Positions 8,178 to 17,344 of a stretch of DNA of 64,000 nucleotides are shown piece after piece (the stretch's first letter is position 1; each line of letters begins with the position of its first letter). Under the pieces are notes generated by a model. It worked only from the letters and a program-made list of their open reading frames with translations. It searched no databases and was not told the origin of the DNA. The stretch comes from JACCTH01 sp963761985 (GTDB lineage: Bacteria; Actinomycetota; Acidimicrobiia; Spongiisociales; ZC4RG35): contig CAVXIT010000001.1 in NCBI GenBank assembly GCA_963761985.1, forward strand, positions 118,515 to 182,514, given 5' to 3'. The position numbers and the translations under genes are program-made.

Positions 8178-10472
8178 CTAGCGGAAAACGTCCGCCTGCC
8201 CGGCCAAAGCCGCTTTCCGCTGGGCATCGGCGACCGCGATCGCAGTGAGATTCACCACATCGCTCACCTCTGCGTCCCTTTGCAAGACGTGGACGGCTCG
8301 GGAAAGCCCGGAAAGTATGGGGCCGATCACCTCGGCATCGCCTAGCCGATTGAGCAACTTGTAGCTCGCGTTGGCGGCGGTCAGATTGGGGAAGACCAGG
8401 ACGTTTGCCGAGCGATCGAGAACACCGTTGGGCGAACGACTGGCGATCAGGTCGGGCACCACCGCGGTATCCGCCTGCATCTCCCCGTCGGCCGGAACGT
8501 CGGGCCGGAGCTTGCGGAAACGCTCGACCGCGAGTCGCACCCGCGCCGGTTCCGAGCCCGCCGCGCTCCCGAAGTCCGAGTAAGAGATAAAGGCGACACG
8601 GGATTGACGGTTGAAATGCTCCAAAGCAATGTCGACCGCGGCCGAAGCGATCTCTACTAGCTGATCAGTGGTCGGCTCGATATTCACCGCACAGTCGGTG
8701 AAGAAATAGGGAGTTCCCTTGAGGATCACGACATATAGGGAACTGACGATCGTGCGGCCTGGCTCCATCGGGAGCACCTGGAGAGCAGGGCGAATCGTGT
8801 CGGGATAGAAGGTAGTAAGTCCCCCCAAGACCGCGTCGGCGTCTCCCTCGCGCACTCGCAGCGAGGCAAACATGTTGTGATCGGTCACTTCCGCGGCCGC
8901 CCGATCCGCGGTCATGCCCTTCTCCTGGCGAAGTTCGAATAGGAGTTGTGCGTATCGATCGAGCGTTTCCGGTTCCGACGTGGGGTCAATGATCTCGATG
9001 CCGTCAAGGTGGATGCCGACGCGCTCAGCGAGGGATTCGATTACTTCGATGGCGCCCAGCAGAACCGGTGAACCGATGCCTTCATCGCGCACGCGGCGTG
9101 CGGCCCGCAGGAGCCGGACATCATCGCCATGGGGGTAGACAACGGTCATGGGCCTCGTCCGGGCGGCGTTGGTCACGGTGTTCAGGAGGCCATGCGACGC
9201 CTGGAAACGACTTCGTAGCGACTCTGCATAGGCATCGACGTCTTCAAGAGGCAGTCCGGCGAGACCTTCTGCGGTCGCGGCAGCCGCCACTGCCGGGGCA
9301 ACTGTCCACAAGACTCTGGGGTCGAAAGGCTTGGGAATCAGGTAATCGCGCCCGAAGCCGAGCCGATCGACCTGGTAGGCCTTCAAAACCGATTCGGGTA
9401 CGGGTTGGCGGGCCAGTTCGGCCAGAGCACGGGCCGCGGCGGCCTTCATTCCCTCGCTAACTCCGCGGGCGCGCACGTCGAGCGAGCCGCGGAAAATAAA
9501 AGGGAAACCGAGGACGTTGTTGACCTGATTGGGAAAGTCGCTGCGACCTGTGGCGACCAGGGCATCGGACCGCGCCGCTCGGGCGTCCTCATAAGTGATC
9601 TCGGGATCGGGGTTGGCCAGGGCGAAGATCAGTGGGTCGGGAGCCATGGTCTTGATCATCTCCGGGGTCACCGCACCAGCCACCGAAACACCCACAAAAG
9701 CGTCGGCGCCGACCAGCGCGTCGGCAAGCGTGCGAGCTTCGGTGTCCCGGGCAAACTCCAGCTTGATCGGTGTCAAATCCCCGCGACCATCGTGCACGAC
9801 CCCGCGGCTGTCGACCATGAGCGTGTTCTCAGGCGACACCCCGAGGTGATGGAAGAACCGCGCGGTGGCGATGCCGGCGGCGCCGGCGCCGCTGAAAACA
9901 ACCCTCATGTCGCGGGGGGACTTGTTAGCGAGCTCACAGGCGTTTAGAAATGCCGCGCCGGCAATAATCGCGGTCCCGTGTTGGTCGTCGTGGAAGACCG
10001 GGATCGAAAGCCGCTTGCGAAGTTCGTCTTCGATGTAGAAGCAGTCCGGAGCCCGGATGTCCTCAAGGTTGATTCCCCCAACCGTTGGTTCCAAGAGCTC
10101 GCAGAACCGGATTACGTCGTCGGGGTCGGGGGCGTCGATCTCCAGGTCGAAAACGTCGATGTCGGCGAATCGCTTGAAGAGGACCGCCTTCCCTTCCATC
10201 ACCGGTTTTCCCGCCAGCGGGCCGATGTTGCCGAGGCCGAGGACTGCGGTTCCATTCGAAACGACTGCGACCAGGTTCCCGCGGTTGGTGAAACGGAATG
10301 CCGCTTCGGCATCGCGGGCGATCTCGCGGCAAGGTTCGGCCACGCCGGGGGTGTAGGCCAGCGAGAGGTCGGTCTGGGTGGCCGTTGGCTTGGTGGCGCG
10401 AATCGCCACCTTCCCCGGGATCGGGAACTCGTGATAGTGGAGGGCTTCGCTGAACGGGCTTCGCTCGGCCAT
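8178..10472 (-). CDS. maeB: NADP-dependent malic enzyme with phosphotransacetylase-like domain
   Basis: About 764 residues in the two-part MaeB architecture. The N-terminal malic enzyme domain (to about 400) has LSLAYTPGVAEPCREI, FHDDQHGTAIIAGAAFLNA, a nucleotide-binding GAGAAGIATARFF and ALANPDPEI. The C-terminal phosphate acetyl/butyryl-transferase-like domain follows (about 430-760). It oxidatively decarboxylates malate to pyruvate; the C-terminal domain is regulatory in the enterobacterial enzyme. The preferred start is ATG at 10472 (MAERSPFSEALHYHE), which matches the family N-terminus. The upstream in-frame extension to 10517 runs into an intergenic repeat. Confidence 0.92.
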   Translation of the reverse strand: MAERSPFSEALHYHEFPIPGKVAIRATKPTATQTDLSLAYTPGVAEPCREIARDAEAAFRFTNRGNLVAVVSNGTAVLGLGNIGPLAGKPVMEGKAVLFKRFADIDVFDLEIDAPDPDDVIRFCELLEPTVGGINLEDIRAPDCFYIEDELRKRLSIPVFHDDQHGTAIIAGAAFLNACELANKSPRDMRVVFSGAGAAGIATARFFHHLGVSPENTLMVDSRGVVHDGRGDLTPIKLEFARDTEARTLADALVGADAFVGVSVAGAVTPEMIKTMAPDPLIFALANPDPEITYEDARAARSDALVATGRSDFPNQVNNVLGFPFIFRGSLDVRARGVSEGMKAAAARALAELARQPVPESVLKAYQVDRLGFGRDYLIPKPFDPRVLWTVAPAVAAAATAEGLAGLPLEDVDAYAESLRSRFQASHGLLNTVTNAARTRPMTVVYPHGDDVRLLRAARRVRDEGIGSPVLLGAIEVIESLAERVGIHLDGIEIIDPTSEPETLDRYAQLLFELRQEKGMTADRAAAEVTDHNMFASLRVREGDADAVLGGLTTFYPDTIRPALQVLPMEPGRTIVSSLYVVILKGTPYFFTDCAVNIEPTTDQLVEIASAAVDIALEHFNRQSRVAFISYSDFGSAAGSEPARVRLAVERFRKLRPDVPADGEMQADTAVVPDLIASRSPNGVLDRSANVLVFPNLTAANASYKLLNRLGDAEVIGPILSGLSRAVHVLQRDAEVSDVVNLTAIAVADAQRKAALAGQADVFR

Positions 10473-10503
10473 GAGCCGCGACCCTAATAGCGGGCCTTCG
10501 GCC

Positions 10504-10572
10504 CAGACATCAGACAACAGATATCAGATCTCAGACCAATCTGAAGTCTGACGTCTGATGTCTGACGTCTCT
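10504..10572. repeat. Intergenic GACATCAG/CTGATGTC repeat cluster
   Basis: About 70 bases made of repeated, partly inverted units (AGACATCAGAC, GTCTGACGTCTGATGTCTG) that can fold back on themselves. Similar units recur at 10888-10953 and at 26456-26486. It lies between the divergent malic enzyme and the small gene at 10597. Confidence 0.65.
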
Positions 10573-10596
10573 AGAGGGTGGCAGAATTGGACGACC

Positions 10597-10896
10597 ATGG
10601 AGCGCAAGGACAACGGCGACGACGGCTACAAGGTGATGACCGGTTGGCGCGTCGGTCACGCCCCGGAAGAAGCGACTACCAGGTCCGGCCTGCTGGTTCC
10701 TGCCGGCACCAAGGAAGGCAACGACGCCTTGCCGCTTGTCGACGTCCACACCGGCCAGCGTTTCTGGGCGGTGCCCGCTGGCGCCTGGCGATTCATCTGG
10801 CCCCCGACTGGCCGGCCCGTTGTGGCAGTGCGCGAATCCCAAATCATCGCCGAAGAGCAACTCAGCCACGTCGTTGGGGATGGACAGTATCTGTGA
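10597..10896 (+). CDS. Small hypothetical protein
   Basis: 99 residues from the ATG at 10597 (MERKDNGDDGYKVMTGW). The frame extends 13 codons further upstream but into the repeat cluster, so the internal ATG is preferred. No transmembrane segment, signal peptide or motif is recognised. The sequence is compact and mixed in composition (DVHTGQRFWAVPAGAWRFIWPP). It lies upstream of hflX on the same strand, with a repeat-rich spacer of about 95 bases between. Coding is supported by length and composition only. Confidence 0.5.
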   Translation: MERKDNGDDGYKVMTGWRVGHAPEEATTRSGLLVPAGTKEGNDALPLVDVHTGQRFWAVPAGAWRFIWPPTGRPVVAVRESQIIAEEQLSHVVGDGQYL

Positions 10897-10953
10897 GACA
10901 AACAGACAGACAGACTTTGCTCTGGTCGTCTTGTCTTTCGTCTTTTGTCTAAA
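10888..10953. repeat. Intergenic AGAC/GTCT repeat cluster
   Basis: The stretch GAGACAAACAGACAGACAGAC is followed by TCGTCTTGTCTTTCGTC and TTTTGTC. The left half is rich in AGAC units and the right half in the complementary GTCT, so the transcript could form a hairpin. It lies between the small gene and hflX. It resembles the clusters at 10504 and 26456. Confidence 0.5.
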
Positions 10954-10993
10954 TCGATCGCAGTACCACTTTGATCCCTCTACGGTCAGCTAA

Positions 10994-12301
10994 ATGACTG
11001 AGTCTTCCCGAAGACAGCGGCGAAGGCTCACCGCAACTGTCACCGACCTTGAACGTCCGCGCCAAAAAGCCTTGCTCGTGGGAGTAGCGACGGCTGGCGA
11101 GAGCATCGCCGAGGCCGAGCGCTCTCTTTCCGAACTCGCCTTGCTGGTCGACACGGCTGGGGCGGACCCGGTCGACTCCGAGGTGGTGCGGCGCGACTCG
11201 ATCGACCCCGCCCTGTTCATTGGCTCGGGCAAAGCCCGCGAGCTCGCCGACCTCTCCCGATCCCAGGACATCGATGCAGTGGTTTTCGACAACGCCCTGT
11301 CTCCTGCCCAGCAGCGAAACCTGCAAAAGCTGTTCGAGGTCGATGTCGTCGACCGGGAGGCTCTGATCCTCGACATCTTTGCCCAGCACGCAACGAGCCG
11401 CACCGGTGCCATTCAGGTGGAGCTAGCTCTCCTCCGCTACAACCTCCCCCGCTTGCGGGGAAAAGGGGTTTCTCTGTCGCAACAGACCGGTGGTATCGGC
11501 GCTCGCCGGGGACCGGGCGAGACGAAGCTCGAAACTGACCGCCGTCGGATCGAGCAGCGGATCACCAGGCTCGAACGCGACCTCAAAGAGGTCAACCGGA
11601 ATCGCGCTACCCAATCCAAGGAGCGGATCCGCTCTGGCCTGCCCATCGCTTCTCTGGTCGGATACACCAATGCCGGCAAGTCAACCTTGCTCAATCAGCT
11701 GACCGGAGCGGGCGTCCTGGCCGAGGATCGCCTGTTTTCTACGCTCGACTCCACCGTCCGCAAGTTCCGGCTCCCGAGTGGGCAAACCCTGCTGCTCTCC
11801 GACACCGTCGGCTTCGTCCGCCGGCTCCCCCATCGGTTGGTTGAGGCTTTCCGGTCGACTCTTGACCAGGTCAAGGAAGCCTCGCTTTTGTTGCATCTGG
11901 TTGATGCGTCTGATCCCGACCCAGAGCGGCAACTTGAAGCAGTCCATACGGTCCTGGCGGAGATCGGAGCGGCTGACGTGCCGGAGCTGATCATCTTCAA
12001 CAAGGTCGATCAGGCCGATCCAACGATTCTGCAAAGGCTGCGCAACCTTCATCCCGATGGGATCGCAATCTCTGCGTTGACCGGAGAAGGGATCAATGAA
12101 CTCGCGGCAGCGTTGTCGGACCGATTGGAAAGGAACTTTGCCTCCGTCACGCTCGTTATTCCCTACGAGCGCGGGGACCTCGTGGCGGCTGCCCACAAGG
12201 CGGGAGACGTGATCGTCGAGAAGCACGACGACCATGGCACCACTCTCGAGGTTCGGTTGCCACGGGAGGCTGTGGCAGCTTTCGCCGAGTTCGTTCGGTA
12301 A
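10994..12301 (+). CDS. hflX: GTPase HflX
   Basis: 435 residues. The N-terminal HflX nucleotide-binding-like domain has DPALFIGSGKARELA and VVFDNALSPAQQRNL. The middle helical segment has GPGETKLETDRRRI. The G domain has G1 GYTNAGKST near 222, G3 DTVGFVRRLP near 269 and G4 NKVD near 336. HflX binds the 50S/70S ribosome and splits stalled or hibernating ribosomes. It starts at ATG 10994 and appears monocistronic. All family motifs are intact. Confidence 0.95.
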   Translation: MTESSRRQRRRLTATVTDLERPRQKALLVGVATAGESIAEAERSLSELALLVDTAGADPVDSEVVRRDSIDPALFIGSGKARELADLSRSQDIDAVVFDNALSPAQQRNLQKLFEVDVVDREALILDIFAQHATSRTGAIQVELALLRYNLPRLRGKGVSLSQQTGGIGARRGPGETKLETDRRRIEQRITRLERDLKEVNRNRATQSKERIRSGLPIASLVGYTNAGKSTLLNQLTGAGVLAEDRLFSTLDSTVRKFRLPSGQTLLLSDTVGFVRRLPHRLVEAFRSTLDQVKEASLLLHLVDASDPDPERQLEAVHTVLAEIGAADVPELIIFNKVDQADPTILQRLRNLHPDGIAISALTGEGINELAAALSDRLERNFASVTLVIPYERGDLVAAAHKAGDVIVEKHDDHGTTLEVRLPREAVAAFAEFVR

Positions 12302-12364
12302 TGGTTCGCAACTCCTATTGCGCGTCATCCGACCTGCGGTAGCTTGGGATAACTTCGATCAGGG

Positions 12365-13669
12365 GTGGGCAAAATCAAACGGTTTCTTCGGGCGTTGGCC
12401 CTCGGCGTATTGTTGGTGTTCGGTTTTTCGGGATTGCCCGCGGGCGCGGCCAATCCGATTCCAAACGGGTTCACACTCGAGGACATCACCGATCCTCTGA
12501 GCGCGCCGGTTGCCTTTGGATTCACCGACGCCGGACGTCTCTACGTCGCCGAAAAGCGGGGCACGGTGCAGGTCTTCGATTCGGTGAACGATCCGACTCC
12601 AACCCAGGTGATCGACGTAAGCGGCAACGTCCATGACTACTGGGACCGAGGGCTGCTCGGATTCGCGGTTGACCCGCAGTTCGGCAGCGGCAGCGACTAC
12701 GTCTACCTGCTGTACACCTACGATCCCGGCGACTCATGGGGGGATGCCTGCGCTCCTGGCGGCACCACGATGGGGTGTTTGGTCAACGGCAGGCTCAGCC
12801 GGTTCCCAATCGCGGCGAACGGGACGGCTGGCGCCGAACAGCAGTTGTTGACCGGCGGTTGGTGTGCACAGTTTCCCAGCCACACCATCGGCGACCTCGC
12901 TTTCGCCGGCGACGGCTCGCTCCTGGTGTCGGCCGGGGACGGAGCCAGTTTCAACTACGCCGATCACGGAGGCAACCCCCCCAACCAGGGAGGCAATGTC
13001 TGCAACGACCCTCTCGGTGGCGCCGGCGTTGCCGACAACGAGGGCGGAGCTCTCCGCTCCCAGGATCTGCTGACCACAGGTGATCCAATCAGCTGGGACG
13101 GATCCGTCCTGCGGATCAACAAAGCTACCGGTGCCCCGGTGGTCGGCAATCCCGCCGGCCAAGACGGAAGAATCGTTGCGCACGGGTTCCGAAACCCGTT
13201 CCGAATCACTGCGCGACCAGGAACATCTGAGATTTGGGTCGGAGACGTCGGCTGGGGCGCGTGGGAAGAGGTCAACCGGATCCAGGATCCGGCCGGCACG
13301 ATCGAAAACTTTGGCTGGCCCTGCTACGAAGGCAACAACAGCGGATCCAACCGGCAATCGTCCTACGACGGTCTCAACCTCAACATGTGCGAGAGCCTTT
13401 ACAACACCGGCGATACCAATGTCGTCGCTCCGCACTATGCCCGCCAACACCAGGCGGCCGGCACTCATCCCGGTTGCAACGGCACCGGTGGTGCCATCAG
13501 CGGCCTGGCTTTCTATGAAGGCGGTCGCTACCCCGCCGCCTATGACGGCGCCCTTTTCATCGCCGACTACTCGATCGGCTGTATCCGTGTGATGTTTCCC
13601 AGCACCCCATTCGGGGTTCCCAATAAAAACACGATTAGCACTTTGATCGGCGACGCCTCCGCCAGTTGA
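12365..13669 (+). CDS. Secreted PQQ-type sugar dehydrogenase (glucose/sorbosone dehydrogenase), N-terminal part of a frameshifted gene
   Basis: GTG start at 12365 and a clear Sec signal peptide (about 1-29: KRFLRALALGVLLVFGF ... AGAA). It is followed by a six-bladed beta-propeller of the glucose/sorbosone dehydrogenase family: LGFAVDPQFGSG, VYLLYTYDP, HTIGDLAFAGDGSLLVSAGDG, HGFRNPFRIT, WVGDVGWGAWEEVN. This fold oxidises aldoses with PQQ outside the cell. The frame ends early in TGA at 13667. Removing one C from the CC at 13659-13660 restores SPVDLQIGPDGDLFY, the expected last blade, and joins it to the following frame. The full protein would be about 930 residues. I regard the interruption as probable sequence error. 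Confidence 0.82.
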   Translation: MGKIKRFLRALALGVLLVFGFSGLPAGAANPIPNGFTLEDITDPLSAPVAFGFTDAGRLYVAEKRGTVQVFDSVNDPTPTQVIDVSGNVHDYWDRGLLGFAVDPQFGSGSDYVYLLYTYDPGDSWGDACAPGGTTMGCLVNGRLSRFPIAANGTAGAEQQLLTGGWCAQFPSHTIGDLAFAGDGSLLVSAGDGASFNYADHGGNPPNQGGNVCNDPLGGAGVADNEGGALRSQDLLTTGDPISWDGSVLRINKATGAPVVGNPAGQDGRIVAHGFRNPFRITARPGTSEIWVGDVGWGAWEEVNRIQDPAGTIENFGWPCYEGNNSGSNRQSSYDGLNLNMCESLYNTGDTNVVAPHYARQHQAAGTHPGCNGTGGAISGLAFYEGGRYPAAYDGALFIADYSIGCIRVMFPSTPFGVPNKNTISTLIGDASAS

Positions 13670-13670
13670 T

Positions 13671-15155
13671 CTCCAGATCGGCCCCGACGGCGATCTGTTT
13701 TACGCCGACATAATCACCGGCACGATCGTCCGGGTTAACTACAACTCCGGCCCGACCGCAGTGATCGAAGCCGATCCCACTACCGGCAGCGTGCCTCTCC
13801 TGGTCAACTTTGACGGCACCGGCAGCAGCGATGCCGAAGGCGACCCTTTGTCGTTTGCCTGGGACCTCGACGGCGACGGACAGTACGACGACTCAACCGC
13901 CAGCCAACCCAGCTTTACCTATAACAATCCCGGCCAGGTGGCGGTTGGTTTGCGGGTCCAGGACCCCTCGGGAGCGAACGACACCGAGTCGATCCTCATC
14001 GAGCCCGTGGCCAACCAAGCTCCGGTCGCGACGATCTCAGCACCGAGTAGTTCGCTCACCTGGCGTGTCGGGGATCTCATCTCATTCTCGGGAAGCGCCA
14101 CCGACCCCATGAACGGAACGCTGCCTCCCTCGGCTTTGAGTTGGGACGTTCTCATCAATCACTGCGAACCCGGCGGGGCCTGCCACGAGCACACCATTCA
14201 GTCATTCAACGGTGTCACCGGCGGCACCTTCCCCGCCCCCGACCATCCCTACCCGAGCTTCCTCACCATTCGGCTCACGGCGACTGACGCAGGTGGGCTG
14301 GAGGACGTGGAGGAGGTCGACATCCAACCGCAAACGAGCGTCGTCACGCTTGCGACGTCACCGGCCGGGTTGCAGGTCTCGGGCGGGGTTGAGGGCCTCG
14401 AAACTTTCACTAGCCCGGCACAGATAACAGCCATCGTTGGCGGCAGCCTGACCGTCGATGTTGCCTCCCCGCAGACCATCGGCTCAACGACCTACACCTT
14501 CTCAAGCTGGAGCGACGGCGGAGCGCAAACTCACACTCTCACCGTCCCCGCCTCAAACTCCACGGTTACTGCCATCTTTAGCGGAGGTGGCGGAGGAGGC
14601 GGTGGCGGCGGAGGGGGTGGAGGCGGAGGCGGCGGCGCCGCCACACCCGGGTTCGCTGACGTCGGAAAGGACCATCCTTTCTACGACGAGATCACTTGGC
14701 TGGCGGAGCGACAGATCACTCTGGGCTGTACCCCCGAAGCCTTCTGTCCGAGCGATCCGGTGACGCGCGAACAGATGGCATCTTTCCTCGCCCGTGCTCT
14801 AAATCTGCCCCGAATTCTTACCGACCAGTTCGTCGACATCTCGAGCTCCCGGCACGTCTCCGACATAGGAGCCCTGGTTGCTGCTGGCATCACCCAGGGA
14901 TGTGAGGTGGATCGTTTCTGCCCCCAGGATCCGGTAACGCGAGAGCAGATGGCTTCGTTCCTCGTGCGAGGATTGGGCCTGCCGGCCGGACCGGACCTCT
15001 TCACTGACGACGACGGCTCGGTGCACGAAGCCGACATCAACGCCCTCGCTCAAGCTGGCATCACGCTCGGGTGTGCGGAAGACGTCTTTTGTCCGGGCGA
15101 CATAGTGAGCCGCGAACAGATGGCGGCCTTTATTTATCGGAGCTTCGACCACTAG
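13671..15155 (+). CDS. C-terminal part of the same secreted protein: last propeller blade, PKD domain, poly-Gly linker, three SLH repeats
   Basis: It continues the propeller (VDLQIGPDGDLFYADI), then a PKD-type Ig-like domain (PLLVNFDGTGSSDAEGDPLSFAWDLDGDG), a second Ig/PKD-like region, and a glycine run of about 20 residues encoded by GGN codons at 14583-14636. Three S-layer homology repeats follow (14650-15155). Each contains paired cysteines (LGCTPEAFCPSDPVTREQMASF, QGCEVDRFCPQ, LGCAEDVFCPGD). SLH repeats normally anchor a protein to the cell wall or surface. No start codon is near 13671, which supports fusion with the preceding frame rather than a separate gene. A conventional gene caller would start it at 13761. 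Confidence 0.8.
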   Translation, partial: LQIGPDGDLFYADIITGTIVRVNYNSGPTAVIEADPTTGSVPLLVNFDGTGSSDAEGDPLSFAWDLDGDGQYDDSTASQPSFTYNNPGQVAVGLRVQDPSGANDTESILIEPVANQAPVATISAPSSSLTWRVGDLISFSGSATDPMNGTLPPSALSWDVLINHCEPGGACHEHTIQSFNGVTGGTFPAPDHPYPSFLTIRLTATDAGGLEDVEEVDIQPQTSVVTLATSPAGLQVSGGVEGLETFTSPAQITAIVGGSLTVDVASPQTIGSTTYTFSSWSDGGAQTHTLTVPASNSTVTAIFSGGGGGGGGGGGGGGGGGGAATPGFADVGKDHPFYDEITWLAERQITLGCTPEAFCPSDPVTREQMASFLARALNLPRILTDQFVDISSSRHVSDIGALVAAGITQGCEVDRFCPQDPVTREQMASFLVRGLGLPAGPDLFTDDDGSVHEADINALAQAGITLGCAEDVFCPGDIVSREQMAAFIYRSFDH

Positions 15156-15891
15156 CCGTCAAGGCCGCTCCGACGATGCCGGCCTCGTTGCGTAGCGCAG
15201 CCGGGACCGTCGGGACTTTCGTGGTCAAGTACTCCCCCCACTGATCCCATTTGCGCGACACCCCGCCACCGATGATGAAGAGGTCGGGGGAGACGATCCG
15301 CTCGAGATGGTCGAGGAGGCGGTCCACTCGCTTGGTCCAGGCGGACCAGGAGAGCCCCCTGTCGTCTTTGACACTTGCCGCAGCCCACTTCTCGACCGGC
15401 GAATGCCCGCGCAATTCGATATGGCCGAACTCGGTGTTAGGGATCAGCACCCCTCGATAGAAAACGGCCGAGCCAATGCCGGTGCCAAAGGTCAAAAGGA
15501 CGACGACGCCTTGGTTTCCCTTGCCGGCGCCAAAAGCCATCTCTGCGACCCCGGCAGCGTCGGCGTCGTTGATCATCGTCACCGGCAACCCGCAGGCCTC
15601 GGTAAAGATCTTGTCGGCGTCGGCGCCGATCCAGCTCTGATCGACGTTGGCCGCACTCAGGGTGATGCCGTTGCGCACGACGGCGGGGAAAGTGCAGCCG
15701 ACCGGTCCCTTGCTGCCAAAGTGCTCGACGATCTGCTTGACGACCTGAGCCACAAGTTCGGGAGTCGATGGTTCCGGGGTGGGAATGCGGTAGCGCTCAC
15801 TTGTCACGGTCCCGGTTTTGAGGTTGACCAAATTGCCCTTGATTCCCGAACCGCCGATGTCGATGCCGAGCACTGTTGCCGCCACGCTCAC
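15130..15891 (-). CDS. ppgK: Polyphosphate glucokinase (ROK family)
   Basis: About 253 residues. The phosphate-1 motif is LGIDIGGSGIKGNLV near the N-terminus, followed by GCTFPAVVRNG, INDADAAGVAEMAFGAG and LTFGTGIGSAVFYRG. The actinobacterial PpgK signature GHIELRGHSPVEKWAA is also present. It phosphorylates glucose using polyphosphate (and often ATP). The start is GTG at 15891 or 15885; the upstream extension overlaps the divergent gnd. Only about 28 bases separate the starts of ppgK and gnd. The C-terminus overlaps the convergent SLH gene by 26 bases. Glucokinase beside 6-phosphogluconate dehydrogenase suggests a sugar-phosphate locus. Confidence 0.92.
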   Translation of the reverse strand: MSVAATVLGIDIGGSGIKGNLVNLKTGTVTSERYRIPTPEPSTPELVAQVVKQIVEHFGSKGPVGCTFPAVVRNGITLSAANVDQSWIGADADKIFTEACGLPVTMINDADAAGVAEMAFGAGKGNQGVVVLLTFGTGIGSAVFYRGVLIPNTEFGHIELRGHSPVEKWAAASVKDDRGLSWSAWTKRVDRLLDHLERIVSPDLFIIGGGVSRKWDQWGEYLTTKVPTVPAALRNEAGIVGAALTASGRSSDK

Positions 15892-15919
15892 GAGCCTATT
15901 CCCTCGATAATGTCGCGAG

Positions 15920-17335
15920 ATGGCTGGAGACCGACTCGGGCTGATCGGATTGGCGGTCATGGGCCAGAACCTGGCATTGAATCTGGCCGATCATGGCTAC
16001 GAGGTAGTCCTCTACAACCGCACAGGCGAAACCACGCGCCGGTTCGTCGATGCCAACGCTGACTCGCCGGCGCTCTTCGGCACTGCCGAGATCGACCAGT
16101 TCGTTGCTGCCTTGGAGCGTCCCCGGCGCATCATCCTCATGGTGAAGTCCGGGGCCCCGGTCGATGGGTTTCTTGACTTGCTCACTCCACTCCTCGACGC
16201 CGGAGACGTGATCGTCGACGGCGGTAACAGCCTGTGGCTGGACACCGAGCGCCGAGCCGAGCAACTCAGGGCGGTCGGGCTCTCGTTTCTCGGAACCGGT
16301 ATCTCCGGTGGGGAAGTGGGAGCCCGATATGGGCCATCGATCATGCCGGGCGGCGACGGCTGGGAAGAAATGATCGAGCCGTTGACATCCATCGCAGCAA
16401 AAGTTGACGGTGAACCGTGTTGTGACTGGATCGGTCCGGGAGGCAGCGGCCACTACGTCAAGATGATCCACAACGGCATCGAGTATGCCGACATGCAGGT
16501 CATCGCGGAGGCGTATCACCTGCTGCGGGCGTCGGGACGTTCGGTCGCAGAGACTGCCGCGGTCTTTCGCCATTGGAGCAGCGGACCACTCAACTCGTAT
16601 TTGATCGACATCACCGCCCAAATTCTCGAGGTTCTCGACGACGACGGCGAGCCGCTGATCGAAAAGATCCTCGATGCCGCGGCCCAGAAGGGCACTGGCA
16701 GGTGGACCGTGGAAGATGCTCTGAGTCGCGGCCAACCGACCACCGTCATTGCTGAGGCCGTCCTCGCACGATCGCTCTCCGCGCTGAAGGACGAGCGCAT
16801 CAAGGCAGCAACGCTATTGCGCGGCCCCGCCGACAGGATCGTGATCGACGATTCTGAGATTGAGAAAGCTTTGCTCGCTTCCAAGGTCGTGTGCTACGCC
16901 CAGGGGTTCATGCTCATCAGAGCCGCCTCAGCCGAACAGCAGTGGGGTCTCGCGCCTGCGCGTATCGCGCCGCTTTGGCGGGGAGGATGCATCATCCGGG
17001 CGGAGCTCTTGAAAGACATCACTAACGCATACCGCAGTGATCCCGACCTCGCCAACCTGCTCCTCGACCCAAACTTCGTCGACCTGATCGATAATTCCCA
17101 GGGGGCATGGCGCGAGGTTGTCGCGGCTGCGGCCAAGGCGGGAATTCCGGTCCCGGCTTACTCGGCCGCGCTCACTTTTTACGACGGCTTCCGCTCCGGC
17201 CAACTCCCTGCGAACCTGATCCAGGCGCAGCGAGACTTCTTTGGAGCCCATACTTATGAGCGGGTCGATCGACCAAGGGGCGAGCAATTCCACACCCAAT
17301 GGGCCTCGGGAGCCGCCACTACCCCCTCGTCCTAA
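15920..17335 (+). CDS. gnd: 6-phosphogluconate dehydrogenase (decarboxylating)
   Basis: 471 residues. Rossmann motif GLIGLAVMGQNLALNL, Asn/Arg after the second strand (YNRTGE), the catalytic loop GTGISGGEVGARYGPSIMPGG, and the substrate residues in WIGPGGSGHYVKMIHNGIEY (catalytic Lys) are all present. The long all-helical C-terminal dimer domain follows, including YAQGF and LWRGGCIIRA. It oxidises 6-phosphogluconate to ribulose-5-phosphate, CO2 and NADPH. The length matches the long (E. coli-like) form. It is followed after 9 bases by the aminopeptidase gene. Confidence 0.95.
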   Translation: MAGDRLGLIGLAVMGQNLALNLADHGYEVVLYNRTGETTRRFVDANADSPALFGTAEIDQFVAALERPRRIILMVKSGAPVDGFLDLLTPLLDAGDVIVDGGNSLWLDTERRAEQLRAVGLSFLGTGISGGEVGARYGPSIMPGGDGWEEMIEPLTSIAAKVDGEPCCDWIGPGGSGHYVKMIHNGIEYADMQVIAEAYHLLRASGRSVAETAAVFRHWSSGPLNSYLIDITAQILEVLDDDGEPLIEKILDAAAQKGTGRWTVEDALSRGQPTTVIAEAVLARSLSALKDERIKAATLLRGPADRIVIDDSEIEKALLASKVVCYAQGFMLIRAASAEQQWGLAPARIAPLWRGGCIIRAELLKDITNAYRSDPDLANLLLDPNFVDLIDNSQGAWREVVAAAAKAGIPVPAYSAALTFYDGFRSGQLPANLIQAQRDFFGAHTYERVDRPRGEQFHTQWASGAATTPSS

Positions 17336-17344
17336 GATCGATCC

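Noticed and set aside
10531..10869. Minus-strand 112-codon ORF opposite the small gene
   Set aside because: It is the reverse shadow of 10597-10896 and starts and ends in repeat sequence; neither strand is certain, but the plus frame has the more protein-like composition.
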